From positions 14,330,337 through 14,394,336 of the forward strand of contig AP026538.1 of NCBI GenBank assembly GCA_026075535.2: 64,000 bases of DNA, read 5' to 3'. Below the pieces are notes generated by a model. It saw only the letters and a list, made by a program, of their open reading frames with translations. It ran no database searches and had not been told where the DNA came from. Every line of letters starts with the position of its first letter. Position 1 is the stretch's first letter. Positions 1 through 12,229 of this stretch are shown here, in pieces. Source of the stretch: Tricholoma matsutake. Lineage: Eukaryota; Basidiomycota; Agaricomycetes; Agaricales; Tricholomataceae. The position numbers and the translations under genes were made by a program.

Positions 1-301
1 CCCAAAAAATCAAAATTTTGCAAATTCTGTCTGGACACTTTTGGTCAATTCCTGTCCAGATTTACGCTGGGCTACCAACTTTTCCAAAAATTTGTCCAGA
101 CACAAGATTTAGCTTTTCCCAAGCCCAAAATTTGTCTGGACACCCAGATCTAGCCTTTCCTGGGCTTAAAAGTTGTCTGGACATCCAGATCTAGCCTCCT
201 GGAGCACCCAAATCACGATTGGTGCATGCTACAACAATGCAAGGAGGTATTTAAAGACCAGGGAGGTATTCTAAGTACTATAGAAGTATATCAATGATCA
301 A
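1..301. repeat. Cluster of TGTCTGGACA-type repeats next to the Ulp1-transposase 3' end
   Basis: Five copies of TGTCTGGACA or TGTCCAGA(CA) lie at 28-37, 53-60, 93-102, 133-142 and 174-183. The last three sit in a looser unit that also contains 'cccagatctagcc'. The motif is nearly self-complementary. Clusters like this often mark the subterminal part of a DNA transposon where transposase binds. Its position just beyond the stop codon of the minus-strand transposase gene would fit, but the other end of that element was not found, so the role is inferred. No gene is seen here. Confidence 0.45.
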
Positions 302-493
302 CTACTCTTCAGCATCTTCTAAATGTGAAATTTGTCCATGCTTACAAAATGACCGCATTGCGTCCATGTATCTGTTTTCTCCTGACAACATTTCCATGAA
401 TTGTTCCACATCTTTTTGAGCCAGTTCTAGTCCCATTGGTATAGTCTTTGGTGTAGAGGAAAGCAGGCATAGGAAAGCAATTGATGTCAACAG
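302..493 (-). pseudogene. C-terminal end of the Ulp1-protease/transposase protein, cut off by a hAT-like insertion
   Basis: This open stretch encodes about 62 residues ending in DAEE and a stop codon at 302. It is the last piece of the minus-strand transposase gene whose body lies at 2046-6430. If the element at 494-2045 and one copy of its 8-bp target duplication are ignored, the frame runs without a break from the preceding piece (ending KQFTLLT) into SIAFLCLLSS. A phrase of this kind (FLCLL..TPK) is what I expect at the end of this mushroom transposase family. Without the upstream part it is not a gene. Confidence 0.7.
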
Positions 494-2045
494 TAGTGTT
501 TAAAGGTCTGGTTCATTGAACTGGAAAAAGACTGCAACTGAACTGGACTGAACCGCAAAAAACTGGACCATCAGTTGCAGTTTGGGCCTCCCCGGATGAA
601 AGAACTACTGCAAACCGAACTGATAAAAACTGGTTTGAGTTGGTTCAAGCTGCTACTGTGTACTCCTTGTAAATATGCATCTTTTGACCATATTTTCAAG
701 AGGAACAGTGATGATACTCAACCTGGAAACCCAAACAAAACACCTAAAAGGGTCCTATTTGGTATAACACAAGTCAGAGGAAGGTTGTGATTCATTCTAA
801 ACTTTCACTGATCTCCAATAATAACAAACTAGATGATCCAAACAAAGTTCAGGATGTGCAAAGTAGTTTCGAGATGTTGTGATATTTTTAGGGATTGCAA
901 AATGAACCGCAAAGATATTGGTGAGTGATGGAAAGGTTGATAAACGATGTGAGAGGTGAACGACAATGAATACAAGAGGATGACAATAATATCGAGAGGC
1001 AAAATGAGGATGAATGAGTTTTGACAAATTTTTGGACTAGAACTTGTGACTCAAACAGTGAGAAGAGAGTTTTTAGTTCTCTACTACTAATACTATACTT
1101 GGGGGATGCTTCCCTTCTTATTCATTGTGAATGATACAAGGTTTTTGTAGGTTAAAAAGAGATAGTACCAAAAAGGCAATAGTGGGCATGTGGAGAACAT
1201 GAGGCAAAAGAAAACATATGGACTTCAGGGATGAAGTGATAACCAATATGGAGCAATAACCACGAGTCTAGGGAGTGTGGGAGACAATAAATCAAAATAT
1301 AGACTGTCCTTTTGTTCTAGAATTGGCTAAATATTGCAAAAATCGCAAAAATATCGCAAAACATCGTGATGCACCTCGAGGTGATGTGTGCTGCATGAAT
1401 ATAGCTGAAATGTGGTTCGTCAAGGTTGATTATGTAAAGGGGAAGCGATGGGAAGCATGCGAAGTGTTGGGGTCCATGCTGAAGTGTGCGAAGTAGAAAC
1501 TAAAAATGTGAAATCTTCGAAATGTCCGAAATTTGATCAGAAGCTTGCAAAATAGTCAAAAAAGGTTCGAAAGATGCCAAAAGTGGATGTGAAATGTTCG
1601 TGGCTGTGCGTTAACTATCTGTAAATCCGCGAAATTGATTTCAGAGCTCGTACTGGCTAGTGGACCTATCAACAGTCCAGAATTGCATGTGCTATGGCCA
1701 AAACGATATGTTACTGCAAAATCTAACTTGCACGACATCTTGTAGTTGTGTTTTTTGAGATGTAGAGGATTGTAATCACCATAAAACCTTTATGGTCAAC
1801 TACTATACACTCTATACTATAGTTTACAACTGGGTTTATGTACTAAATTCTATGAGAAGACCAGTTTTAGTCAGTTCAAACTGGTTACAACCAAACTGCA
1901 GTTCAAACTGGTTCAAACCACTTTGGACCAGTTTTTTGCAGTTCAGTCCAGTTTTTTGGGGTCTTACCATAATAAGCAACTGGTTGCGGTTGCGGCTCGT
2001 CTAAATGGGGCAGAAAACTGGACTGAACTGGACCTTTAAACACTA
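494..2045. mobile_element. hAT-like non-autonomous DNA transposon (copy 1)
   Basis: The element starts TAGTGTTTAAAGGTC and ends with the exact inverted copy GACCTTTAAACACTA. The flanking 8-mers at 486-493 and 2046-2053 are both GTCAACAG, the target-duplication length of hAT elements. The outer 200-350 bp at each end are rich in repeats of the type 'gaactggactgaactggac'. There is no transposase gene; short reading frames inside are not credible. A dispersed repeat (709-1674) occupies the middle. It sits inside the coding sequence of the Ulp1-transposase gene. A second copy of nearly equal length lies at 59342-60902. Confidence 0.85.
709..1674. repeat. Dispersed repeat R, copy 1 (inside hAT-like copy 1)
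   Basis: The first about 85 bp (TGATGATACTCAACC onward, through 'gtcagaggaagg') closely match 57641-57725, and the last 15 bp (GTGGACCTATCAACA) match 59028-59042. The interiors are less alike but both are rich in 'ttcgaga..ttgcaa' words. The ends may form a weak inverted repeat (TGWTGATA). No coding sequence was recognised. Its class is unknown. Confidence 0.5.
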
Positions 2046-5000
2046 GTCAACAGCGTGAACTGTTTAGTTTGGAAGGTCGCAGTGGCATCAGGGTGATCCT
2101 GAAAGAGACAGCCATGCATGTGTTTGAAAACTTGGACACCCAGGTAAGATATGGCAGATATGTTTGAGGTATCAGTGATAGCAGCATGTTTTCCATTCTT
2201 GCCACCAGTTTTCGAGTAGATCGTGATCACTATAGCATGAAGGCAAAATGATCTTTTGGACCACTTGCTGCATATTTAGATAAATAAAAATTACCGTGCC
2301 CAATCCTCAGTCCATGATCAGTGAAGATGAAACCATACACCCCCACTTTCAATGCAGTGAAAGGTGAGACTAATGCATCGAGAACCTCACAAAGGTGAGG
2401 GGCTCGAGCTTTGGTAAATGTGTTTCTATGGCAAGTTGCCATCTGATTTGGATCAGCCATGGATTTTTAATGACAGGAATATAAACAACATACCTGTTTT
2501 ACAACTGCTGCAGCAGTTACAGTGGCATTAGCTGAATTACCTGTTGTAGGAGCAGGAGCAAGAGACCCCTTGATTTCTCCATCACGTGCTCCAGGAGCAG
2601 GAACATGGTTGGTAGTCCATCACACAGAGCATTCGTAGCCTGTTCCAATTGCCTGGTCATCCTGAGCTTCCTTCAGTGCCTCGTGGAACTGATGTATGAT
2701 GCTGCCAAGTAATGTGGGTTTTGTTTTGTTGTCCTCCCTTTCTCCCTGTGAATGACATGTCCAAACTCCCTTATCTGCTGACTGGGTTTGATGGCTGTAC
2801 TGCATATCAATCAATGCCTTGCAATGCCTTGAAATTGAGAGTTCCTAATGACAATACTCCATGACCAAGTGGCTGCACCGCTTCATCTTGGAACTGAACT
2901 GGTGGCAATTTTCTTATGGCAGCTTGAAGTTCCTCATACTCCCGTGCAAGCAACTCTTCTTTAGCCTCTTCATCAACATCAGCAATAAATTGTCTGGAGG
3001 TAGAATGAGGGAACATGAGACACCATAACTCGGAATATAGGATGATGGGTTTACTCACACCTTGATTGCCTCATCTGCTACAACAGCCATTGCCATGCAA
3101 GTCAAATTGAGTAGCCATTCCTCCTGCTTTTGGGTCCGAGATAGTGACTTGTCCTCTTTGTTATCCAGCAGATTTTGTAGCTCTTGTGCCTTGGATGGGC
3201 TTTTGTTATTGAGTCCATCATCACTGAAGTCACTAACGGAAGCAGTGTCAGCATCCTTACCAGGAGCCTCTTGGAACCAGCTGGTGATACTTGGGAAAGT
3301 GGTCATCGATTGTTGTTCCTGTATGCAGTGGAGCTGACTTGGTGTCAGACCCAACAGTGCTATCAGGCTATTGGCTTCCTGTGCAGCTTGCTCCACCATG
3401 TCTTGGATGTCCTGATCACTAGGGTATACTGAAAGGATGTGGATATTGATGCCTGTGTTGTTGACATATGTATGATTATAACCTGCTGCACGTGCCTTGG
3501 GATCTGAGCCTCGGGCACAGAGTGTTGCTTTGCGAATCTTGATACAGAGCTTGGGAATCATGTAGATGAGGTCCAAAAGTGTAAAATCTTTGATGATTCG
3601 CCGAGCTTCACCAAAAGCATGTTCACAAGCCTCAGTTAAATGGAGCCAAGGGAATAGAGGGAAGATATTGGGTACATGATCTTGGTGAATTAAGAGCAGA
3701 GCAATGTAGCCTTCTATGATGATCCGGGCTATATGTATGTGATAAGAAATACTGTGAGCACTTGTAACCTGCATGATCAAGAAATGTTGCCCATCCATCA
3801 AGAAAATACCGAGCATGAAGGACAAGTCTGAGGTGTTCTGTGTGTGAGATATTCCAGTTCTGGTATGCATCAATCAACTCTCCAAACACAAAAAGATACA
3901 CAATCTCACCGACATAGTCTGGATGATGGTCAGCTAGGTATTGGAGTACATGGGATGAAAAGAGGTGTGACACAGCATTGTCATCCTGCCGATCAAGCTT
4001 GTCGACCTCTTGCTTATACAATGGTGTGCCATTTTCCATAGCCATTTCCTGAATGTAGTTGTACATTGCTGTGAAATTATCAAGTGTCAGCAGATGCACT
4101 CCAGAAAACAGATTGTTGCAAAATGTCTTCTATGCATGTTTGGAGTCTTGAATCATACACAAAGCTTGTCCCCGGTACTTGACAATCATTATTTGTGTGT
4201 CTGGAGAGCCAGAGCGTGGATTCCTGATTACATGCTCAGTCTTCTCTGCTTTATCAATGACAAGCCACTGCACAGAACATTTGACTTCTGTCCCATCACA
4301 AGCATATGAAACCACTTGGATTCCTCGATCGATAAGCCCATCCATCACTTTCTCCAAAAGTTTCAGCAAGACTTCGGCATCGAAATCGTTAGCAATAGGC
4401 ATTGCTGCCACAATAATAGGTGTCACATTTTGGGATGGAACTGTCAAGCTCCAAAGGCAAACCTATGTAGAATACGGTTAGGGAGTACTACAGATTTTAG
4501 GAGTACCTGTAATGAGATACCTTGGTAGCCTTTTTGATTTTCCCTTCTAAAATAACCTGCCTCATGCTATCTGGATCTGTGACATGATATGGACCGAAGT
4601 AAGTATTCTTTTCCTTATCCCAGAACAACCAAAGGCTACTGAACAGTTTTGTATCGTCACAGCTGAGCCCTACAGGTCTGGTATGATTCAACACTGCGAG
4701 GTGATCCTCAACAAGCTGGAAGGTGTGATCACAAATTTCCATGGGAAAACATGGCTGCTGAGACTCCTTCATCCTGATTGTTCGTGTCAGTTTCAAAAGT
4801 AGGTAAAAAAGCTAGTGAGACAGACCGAAAATTATGTGCACTTTGTGCTGGAAGGTAAGCACTGAGAGATTCAAAAGCTCATGGGCTGTGAATCTTGAGT
4901 ATATGGCACATCTCATCCCAAGCAGGAGCATAATGGAACTTCTGCATTCCAACGCCATGCTCCTCATGGTCATACTTGGTCACTATGGCCTCCATCAATC

Positions 5001-5160
5001 CATGGAAAACCTTATTATCATACTTTCCAGTCAGTACACCTTGTGCATAGCAAATACAAGGAGTATGTTTGGCATCCTATGGAAGTAAATATTGAGGAGT
5101 CAAATTCGAAGTGGAAAGTACCAGAAACTCACTGGAGTCTCAATCAGTTCTTTGAGACCA
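2046..5160 (-). pseudogene. Transposase core of the Ulp1-protease/transposase gene (multi-exon, decayed)
   Basis: Read on the minus strand, the order is: a block with FPMEICDHTFQLVEDHL and VGLSCDDTKLFSSLWLFWD (4497-4796), then VVSYACDGTEVKCSVQ (4130-4447), then a long block with QDDNAVSHLFSSHVLQYLADHHPDYVGE (split here into QDDNAVSHLFSS and YLADHHPDYVGE) and WLHLTEACEHAFGEARR (3055-4099), then the tail with ITIYSKTGGKNGKHAA and VQVFKHMHGC (2046-2460). I recognise these blocks from a transposase family common in agaricomycete genomes; I do not know its formal name. The acidic residues in CDGTE and the E.EH.FGE.R motif are candidate catalytic residues (inference). Introns interrupt the blocks and several frame breaks are present. 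The gene continues 5' at 5161-6430. Confidence 0.7.
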
Positions 5161-6430
5161 ATTGACTGCATATAGATTTGTCCCAGTAATGGACTTCAAA
5201 ATTGGTGATTTGTATAGATATAATTCTTCTCCTCTGGATTTGGCTTTCACAGTGCATCCTTGAATGCTTTGCTAGACAGCACTCATTTACATTCACTACA
5301 TGGCAGCGGGTCCTTGTGCAGTGCTACCACCATGGCACGCTTGGAAGCAACAGCAAACACACGCAGATGGCAATGATCGTTTTGCCACTTGTGTTCATGC
5401 TGCTGTCTATCAAGAATGTTTTGTTTCACCTTATTACCAAGTACACTGAAGAGCTTGTTGTATATTTCTCCTGCTATAACTTTGACAGATTGAGCACCAC
5501 CACCAAAAACGCCAGTGCAGCACAGGTCACGTGGATCATTTGCTTCTGTGATGCCAGGACATGGAACGGTTTCAAGCCCATGAGTCCCATCGGCCCCCAA
5601 TTTGTCACCACTTTCAGGTTCTGTTGGGTCATGCTGACTTTCAGGTTCTGTTGGTGCCAACTTCTTCTGAATGATGTTAGATCCCACAGTGGCCTTGACA
5701 CTCTCAAAACCCAACTTCAGCAAGGCAGGCATGTCAGCACCTGGCTTTTTCTTCCTTCCTGATGCTTTACATTCTTTGAGATGAGTGCACCACCTCATTG
5801 CATCACAGACCTCCATCATCAAAACATTTCTGCCACACGTCAAGTGCTGGACTGAGCAAATGTTGGTTGGATGAAATTCAATGTCAAAATCATTGGTGAG
5901 TAGTTTTTGCTTCCAATGTTCAAATACAGCCTCATCTACCCTTAGCTCTCCCTGCTGAAGTTTCTTTCTCTGTGCCCGTGATGCTTTGGCTGACTGACTC
6001 ATTCCTTCTGACCTGCCAACCTTTCCCTTTCTTGCTCGATAGTTCTCACTCTCATTGCTAGCATCTGAATCTACATTTGAAAGAACCCAAGGACACTTTA
6101 GATGCCGACTCTCTCCTTCTCCTTTTTGATCATTCTGGACTTTCTCATCACTGTTCGATCTGTTCTTCAGCTGAAAAAATGACTGTAGTGTGGACTGCTC
6201 CTTTGTCCTCATTGGCTTTGCATTTGGATTGATATGTTGATCATCATCAACATGGATGGAATCTCTGCCTGATGAAGTGTCTGTAACTTCTCCAGTTTCT
6301 TGTGGTGGGCTTGCTTGTTCTTCTGTACTGGGTTCATCGCTTGCTCATCCATCCATACCTCCCCAGTCCTCACTTAGTGATGATACACTCCCATCAACTG
6401 CCATCACATCTGGTTTTGAACCTGTGTAGC
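5161..6430 (-). pseudogene. Middle part of the Ulp1-protease/transposase gene with a zinc-finger-like segment
   Basis: The main open part is 5283-6212 (309 codons). It begins near TLQSFFQLKN, a phrase usual between protease and finger in this family. A segment follows with spaced Cys/His (FHPTNICSVQHLTC...RWCTHLKEC), likely a DNA-binding finger, and then a low-complexity hinge with repeated TEPES. The frame stops at a TGA after PCSECK near 5283, where the family continues with a '.LKSKAF'-like phrase, so this is probably an inactivating substitution. On its 5' side the reading frame is cut at 6430 by Gypsy-1 and resumes at 14157. Confidence 0.65.
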
Positions 6431-7126
6431 TGTCACAATCCGTTCCTTGCCCGCTCGGAACCTGCAACCTTCCGATCTTTTCCGCTTTTCCTAACTCAAC
6501 TCCTTCCACCTTTATTCCGGCCCCCTTGCACTGCCCACACTGCTGTGCACCAGGCCACCTTGTACAGCAACCACGGCTGCCTTCCAAGGCTGCCATCTAG
6601 TTTTGCAAATTCGACTATGGATTCCTGTGCAGCCTCCGCTAGGCAATTTATCTACGCAGTTGAGACACTGCTGCAGTTTCTGTTTCCGTTCCACTCTTGT
6701 TCCGGACTCTAGTATTTAAGCTAGTTAGTTTCGCTTTGTATTCCTCAGTTCATATATCAACATAGACTCGACTTTACCCTGTCAATCTAAAACCTCCTTC
6801 TACTCCAACTCCTGACCTCTAAGAGTCTGAACTCCATTTGACTCAACCTCTAGTTCCCCTCTGAAGTTCTAGTCTCATCTGAACTTAACCTAAGTCCCTC
6901 CATACTCCTTCCCGCATTTACCTGCACTCTCCTGCTCCTATCTCTAAAACCTCTACTCAAAATTAGGACACCAGATGAGGTGAAGGGCACAGCTTCTTAC
7001 AAGCTGAAGCCAAGTCCTTTTCATTACCCATCTGCATAATCCGCTACAACCTGACAATCTTCCGCTCTCAAACACCTGCTGGGTCCGACTGGATTCCAAT
7101 GAGCCCTTTTGGATCAGTTCTTAACA
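6431..7126 (+). repeat. Gypsy-1 5' LTR
   Basis: This is a 696-bp direct repeat of 13461-14156 with TG...CA ends. About 29 differences from the 3' LTR were counted by eye, all at CpG positions (CG against TG or CA). Confidence 0.95.
6713..6757 (+). promoter_or_regulatory. Gypsy-1 TATA box and presumed RNA start
   Basis: TATTTAAG at 6713-6720 is followed 26 bp later by AGTTCATATAT (6747-6757). The spacing puts the transcription start at about that 11-mer. The 11-mer pairs, with one mismatch, with the primer site at 7129-7139, as expected for a self-primed element. Confidence 0.6.
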
Positions 7127-7128
7127 GT

Positions 7129-7139
7129 ATATACGAACT
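7129..7139 (+). other. Gypsy-1 primer binding site (self-primed type)
   Basis: ATATACGAACT begins two bases after the 5' LTR. It lacks the TGG start expected for a tRNA 3' end. Its reverse complement matches 10 of 11 bases of the presumed RNA 5' end at 6747-6757. The relative Z has a perfect match at the same place. Confidence 0.6.
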
Positions 7140-7355
7140 CACACTTCACTTGTCTCTTCTCCTATGACCCCAACTGAAACTCGCCAGCACACAACCAGAA
7201 ACTCTCAGCGCGCCGGTACCATTCCAGGGATCTCTGCAATTCAGCGATCCACACTTCCTAGCCCATGACCCACCTCAACATTTGGAGTAACTTCCAGACC
7301 TTCCAACATTTTTTGACAAATTGGTTTTGGAGCCCCATCAATCAGTGCAAACCTC

Positions 7356-8543
7356 ATGTCTACTCAAGCTCAACAATCTCCCACGAATCCGGAAGAACCC
7401 CAACCCATGACTCCCCTTGAGTATGTAGGGGGCATCAACCAGCCTGAACCCTATGGGTTGGAAGATCGTGGTCTAGAGGACGGACCTCCCGGCGGACCCA
7501 ACGACCCTAGTGGTCCAGACGGCCCTGGGGGTGACCCCGATCCCAATGATCCTGACAATCAACCTCCTGTGGGGGGAAACCCTGATCCAGGGGATAGGTT
7601 CATAGATGTTCTTTACAACCTCTCGGAGAGTATCCACACCCTCCGACAAAATAACGCACCCAAGACTGAGAAAATCAAAGTTTGTGACCCCAACACCTTC
7701 GATGGCTCCAACCCAAAGAAACTTAGAGACTTCCTAGTCTCATGTAACCTTCATTTCCACGACCGTCCGCACATATTTTCTTCTGATGAGAAAAAGATCA
7801 TATTTATCCTTTCTTATCTCAAGGGATCAGCTCTCAGCTGGTTTGAGCCTGGTCTTAATGACCCGACCAATTCTGCACACTGGATGTGGGATTATGAGGC
7901 TTTTCTCGCCAAACTAGAGAGTAACTTCAGCCCGCACAACCCACTTGGGGATGCAGAAAAAGCTCTTTCCAATTTAGCAATGAAGAAAAGTGGTTGGATC
8001 ACAAAGTATAACATTGACTTTTGGGAATTAGCTTCTAGGGTCAACTGGAATGAGGCAGCCCTCCATGACCACTATTTCTGTGGTCTTCCGCTCTGACTTC
8101 GTATAGAAGTCCTTCGGGGTGGTAAACCTGACACCCTTGCAGGACTGCGCTTGAAAGTGCAGGACTGTGACAATATCTACTGGATGCAGGAAGATGAAAC
8201 CCGGTTCGAAACTAAGAATTCTGGGAACTCTTCTAACCCTGTCAAGAAGGACAACCCCAAAGGTTCCTCCCAGTCCACCAATCAATCCTCGTTGAGCTCC
8301 CCTCGGGGAAACTCCTCCAACCCACAGCCCTCCACAACAAAGAACACTTCCAAGTCGTCCATCTCCGACAAGTTGGGGAAGAACAGCAAACTTACTGCAG
8401 ATGAACGAGAATGTCGCATGCAGGAAAGACTTTGCCTCTACTGCGGTGAAGAAGGGCATGTAGCAGGAAACTGCCCAAAGTCTAAAGCCACAAAAGCCCA
8501 CACATCTACTGTGATTCCCGATTCTGTGGACTTGGAAAAATAG
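7356..8543 (+). pseudogene. gag: Gypsy-1 gag (capsid and nucleocapsid), one internal stop
   Basis: The frame opens at ATG 7356 (MSTQAQQS) with a Pro/Asp/Gly-rich N-terminal arm, followed by a capsid-like helical domain (KVCDPNTFDGSNPKKLRDF, LKGSALSWFEPGL) as in Ty3 Gag. A CCHC zinc knuckle of the form CX2CX4HX4C (CLYCGEEGHVAGNC) lies near the end, and TAG follows at 8541. An in-frame TGA at 8094-8096 replaces an arginine codon; Z shows CpG-derived changes in the same place. Gag would form the particle and bind RNA. Pol lies in the -1 frame and needs the signal at 8534-8584. Confidence 0.9.
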
Positions 8544-8584
8544 TCTGCAACCCTCAGGATACAGCCATTGGGGCTGGGGGTTGC
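8534..8584 (+). promoter_or_regulatory. Gag-pol -1 frameshift signal of Gypsy-1
   Basis: The A-rich slip stretch GGAAAAA (8534-8540) directly precedes the gag TAG. Six bases later a stem forms between GCAACCCTC (8547-8555) and GGGGGTTGC (8576-8584), nine pairs with one G-T pair. Pol is open in the -1 frame across this point. The slip heptamer is imperfect here but perfect (seven A) in element Z. Confidence 0.65.
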
Positions 8585-11500
8585 ATTGACCTTACCCACT
8601 TGGCTGCCTACATCTGTCTCAATGCGTCTGCTCTTTCCGACCCTGACTCCCTAATCATCCTCTTAACTATTCCTGACCTTTCCACCCCTGTCCGAACCCT
8701 CATTGATTCCGGTTCATCCCACTGCTTTCTTGACTCCTCTTTTGTGTTGAATAACCAACTCAGCATGGAATCCATTAACCCGATCGGTTTACGACTCTTT
8801 GATGGATCTTGCAACTCCACCATAACTCAAGTCGCCCAACTTCTGGTCACCTTTCCTACCGGTGAAATGTTCAATCTGTCATTTTATGTAACCTCGCTAG
8901 ACTCTTCCTGTTCCGCAGTACTTAGTCATAACTGGCTGAAGCAATACAATCCGTTGATTGACTGGTCTTCAAGCCAAATCACTTTCCACTCTGCTGATCA
9001 TAGAGGTTCAGCACCCCAGACGTCTCCTTTGTCCCTGAACCTTCCGGTAGAAATCCTTGAATCCTCTGCATTTTCTGAACCCCCCATTCCTCCTAAGTTT
9101 ACACCTCCTGACATCTCTTTCATCAATGCTGCCGCTTATGCACGTGCTAGCAAACTCCCTGGGGCAGTAGCCTTCCAGATGACCTTCGCTCCAGAAGGGT
9201 TATCCACCCGCTCGACCCAATCCTCAACCCTGCCAGATTTATCCGACATTCCCGCCGAGTATCATGAATTCGCCGATGTCTTTAATAAGAATAAGGCAGA
9301 CACCCTTCCTCCACATCGTCCTTATGACCTCAAGATAGAGACAGAGGATAATGCTCCCCCTCCTCCGGGTCGCATGTACTCCCTCTCTCCCTCCGAATTA
9401 GAAGCCCTATGAGTCTTCATTGATGGAAACGTCTGCTCAGGCTTCATCCATCCTTCTAAGTCTCTGCATGGAGCTCCTATACTTTTTGTCAAGAAGAAGG
9501 ATGGTAGCCTCCAACTTTGTGTCGACTACCGAGGACTCAATTGTCTTATGAAGAAAGACTGCTATCACCTTCCTCTCATTTCCGACCTCCTTGACTCTCC
9601 CTGTAAAGCCTGCTTGTTCACCAAGATAAACTTGTGGCACGCTTATCACCTAGTCCGCATGGTGGATGGTGACAAATGGAAAACTACTTTCCGCACCGGC
9701 TATGGATCCTTCGAGTGGTTGGTGGTTCCCTTTGGACTCACTAATGCACCCGCAGCGTTCCAGCGTTTTATGAATGACATCTTCAGTGACATGCTGGATG
9801 TTTGTGTCATCGTGTACCTCAACGACATCCTGATCTATTCAGATGACAAGTCCCAGCATGGGACTCACGTTAAAGAAGTCCTCTGCCATCTCCAGAAAAA
9901 TGGACTTTACGCCTCCCCACAGAAATGTGAGTTCCACAAAGACACCGTTGAATATTTAGGTTTCATCCTTTCACCGGATGGACTTCGGATGTCTGAGGAT
10001 AAAGTCAAAACCGTGCTCGACTGGCCCGAGCCTAGGAAAGTTAAGGACATCCAATCCTTCTTAGGCTTCTGCAATTTTTACCGCCATTTCATTAACAGTT
10101 ATTCAGACATTGTCATCCCACTTACCTGCTTGATGTGGAAATCCGCACCTTGGGACTTCAACAAGAAGTGCCGCGACGCCTTTGAAAGGCTCAAACAAGA
10201 ATTCACTCACGCACCCGTCTTAACCCAATGGGTACCCAACTCACAAATGGTACTCGAAATGGACGGTTCCGACTATGCCCTAGCTGCTATCCTTTCGGTT
10301 TACACTGTGGATGGAGAAATCCATCTGGTCGCTTTTCATTCCCACTCCTTCAATCCCACTGAACTAAATTATGACACACATGACAAGGAACTCTTGGCCA
10401 TTTTTGAAGCCTTCAAACACTGGAGGCAGTACTTCGAGGGTTCCGCAAACCCGGTTGATGTGGTCACGGACCACAAAAATCTTGAGTACTTCAGCACTAC
10501 CAAGTTGCTCACCCGCCGCCAGGCCCATTGGTCTGAGTACCTTTCCCAGTTCAATCTTGTCATCCGCTTCCGCCCCAGGAAACTAGGGGCCAAGCCAGAC
10601 GCACTCACTAGATGTTGGGACGTCTACCGCAAAGGGGGAAATAGTGACTTCGCCTCTGTAAACCCAACCAACTTCCGACCTGTATTCACACAGGAACAAC
10701 TCTCCTCTTCCCTCCACGCCACTTATCTCGCCACACCCATCCTTTGACAAGCAGTAATCATGGATGTTGATAAACTCCACAACGACATCCGCACCTCTCT
10801 TCCCCTTGACCCTATATCTTCTGTTCATCTCCCGACACCTGTTGACCCCAACTGGACCATAGATGAGGCAGGACTTCTCCGCCACTTCGACCGGATTTAT
10901 GTTCCGGACGTCGCAGATCTCCACCTCAAAGTCCTCCAATACAAACATGATCATATCCTCTCTGGCCACTTCGGACAAAACAAAACCCAGCAGCTTGTCC
11001 ACCAGGAATATGTCTGGCCAAACATCCGCACCTTTGTCCAGGAGTTCTGCAAATCCTGTACGACTTGCAAACGATCCAAATCGCCTCAACACAGGCCCTA
11101 CAGGTTCCTAAAGCAACTTCCGGTTCCGGAACGACCTTGGAATTCCATCTCCATGGATTTCATTGAACAACTACCCGACTCCGCTGGTCACACTGCTATC
11201 CTAGTCATTGTTGACTGCCTCACCAAACAGGGCATCTTCATTCCAACTGTCAATGAAATCACAGCCCAAGAACTAGCCAACCTGTTCGTCCTCCATGTCT
11301 TCTCCAAGCATGGTGTTCCGTCGCACGTCACTTGCGACCGGGGATCCGAGTTCATCTCTCATTTTTTCCGCTCTCTCAGAAAAGCACTCGACATGCGGAT
11401 CCACTTCACTTCCGGTTATCATCCACAAGGTGATGGTCAGACAGAACGACTTAACCAGACCTTGGAACAGTACCTCCGGATCTTCTGCAACTATCAGCAG

Positions 11501-12229
11501 GACGACTGGTCTCACCTCTTGCCCTTGGGCAAATTTGCCTACAACAATGCTCCTTCTGCCTCTACAGGCGTATCACCTTTCTTTGCCAATAAAGGTTACC
11601 ACCTGAACATTTCCGTCTTTCCAGAGTGCGACTTAGCTTCACAGCATGCCCGCGAATTTGTCATCAATTTAGACGACCTTCACCAGGAACTTCAGAAACA
11701 ACTTGTGGCTGCTCAAGAATGTTATCAAGGTCCTGCAGATAAACATCGGGCACCCGCACCTGACTTCGACATTGGTGATTTCGCTTATGTCACTGCAGAA
11801 AATATCCGCACCACCCGTCCCTCCAAGAAACTCTCCAAAAAGAACCACAATCCTTTTGAAATCATCGCCCACCCGGGAACTCACTCAGTTACCCTGCGGC
11901 TCCCAGATCACATGCGGGCTATTCACCCTGTTTTCCATGTCTCTCAACTAGAGATACACTCCCCAAACACAATTCCAAATCGAGTACAACCTCCACCTCC
12001 TCCGATCACCATCAATGATGAGCTCGAATATGAGATCGCCAAAGTCCTCAACTCCAAAGTCGACAACCGACATCGCTGCAAGATTCTCTACCTCGTCCAA
12101 TGGGAAGGTTACCAGGGAACCGATGAAGAGACTTCCTGGCTACCTGTTACGGAACTTGACCATGCCCAAGAACTCCTTGCGGATTTTCACACCCGCTACC
12201 CACAGAAAATTGGACCGTTACCTGCTTAA
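8540..12229 (+). pseudogene. pol: Gypsy-1 pol: protease, RT, RNase H, integrase, chromodomain
   Basis: A single -1 frame runs about 1230 codons. Domains in order are: aspartic protease (LIDSGSSHCF), reverse transcriptase ([23 protein letters not shown]), RNase H, integrase with an HHCC-like zinc segment (GHFGQNKTQQL...CKSCTTC) and a DDE core (SMDFIEQLP, TCDRGSEF, DGQTERLNQTLE), and a C-terminal chromodomain (EYEIAKVLNSK...YLVQWEGY). TGA stops at 9410 and 10745 break it, both where an arginine is expected. The RT active-site box reads YLND instead of YxDD. The chromodomain would direct integration to modified histones (family knowledge). Confidence 0.9.

Noticed and set aside
5202..5762. Plus-strand reading frame of 186 codons
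   Set aside because: Lies opposite the finger part of the minus-strand transposase gene, which has recognisable motifs.
10583..11092. Minus-strand reading frame of 169 codons inside Gypsy-1 pol
   Set aside because: Shadow of the integrase region; no motif, and the Z counterpart is not conserved in this frame.
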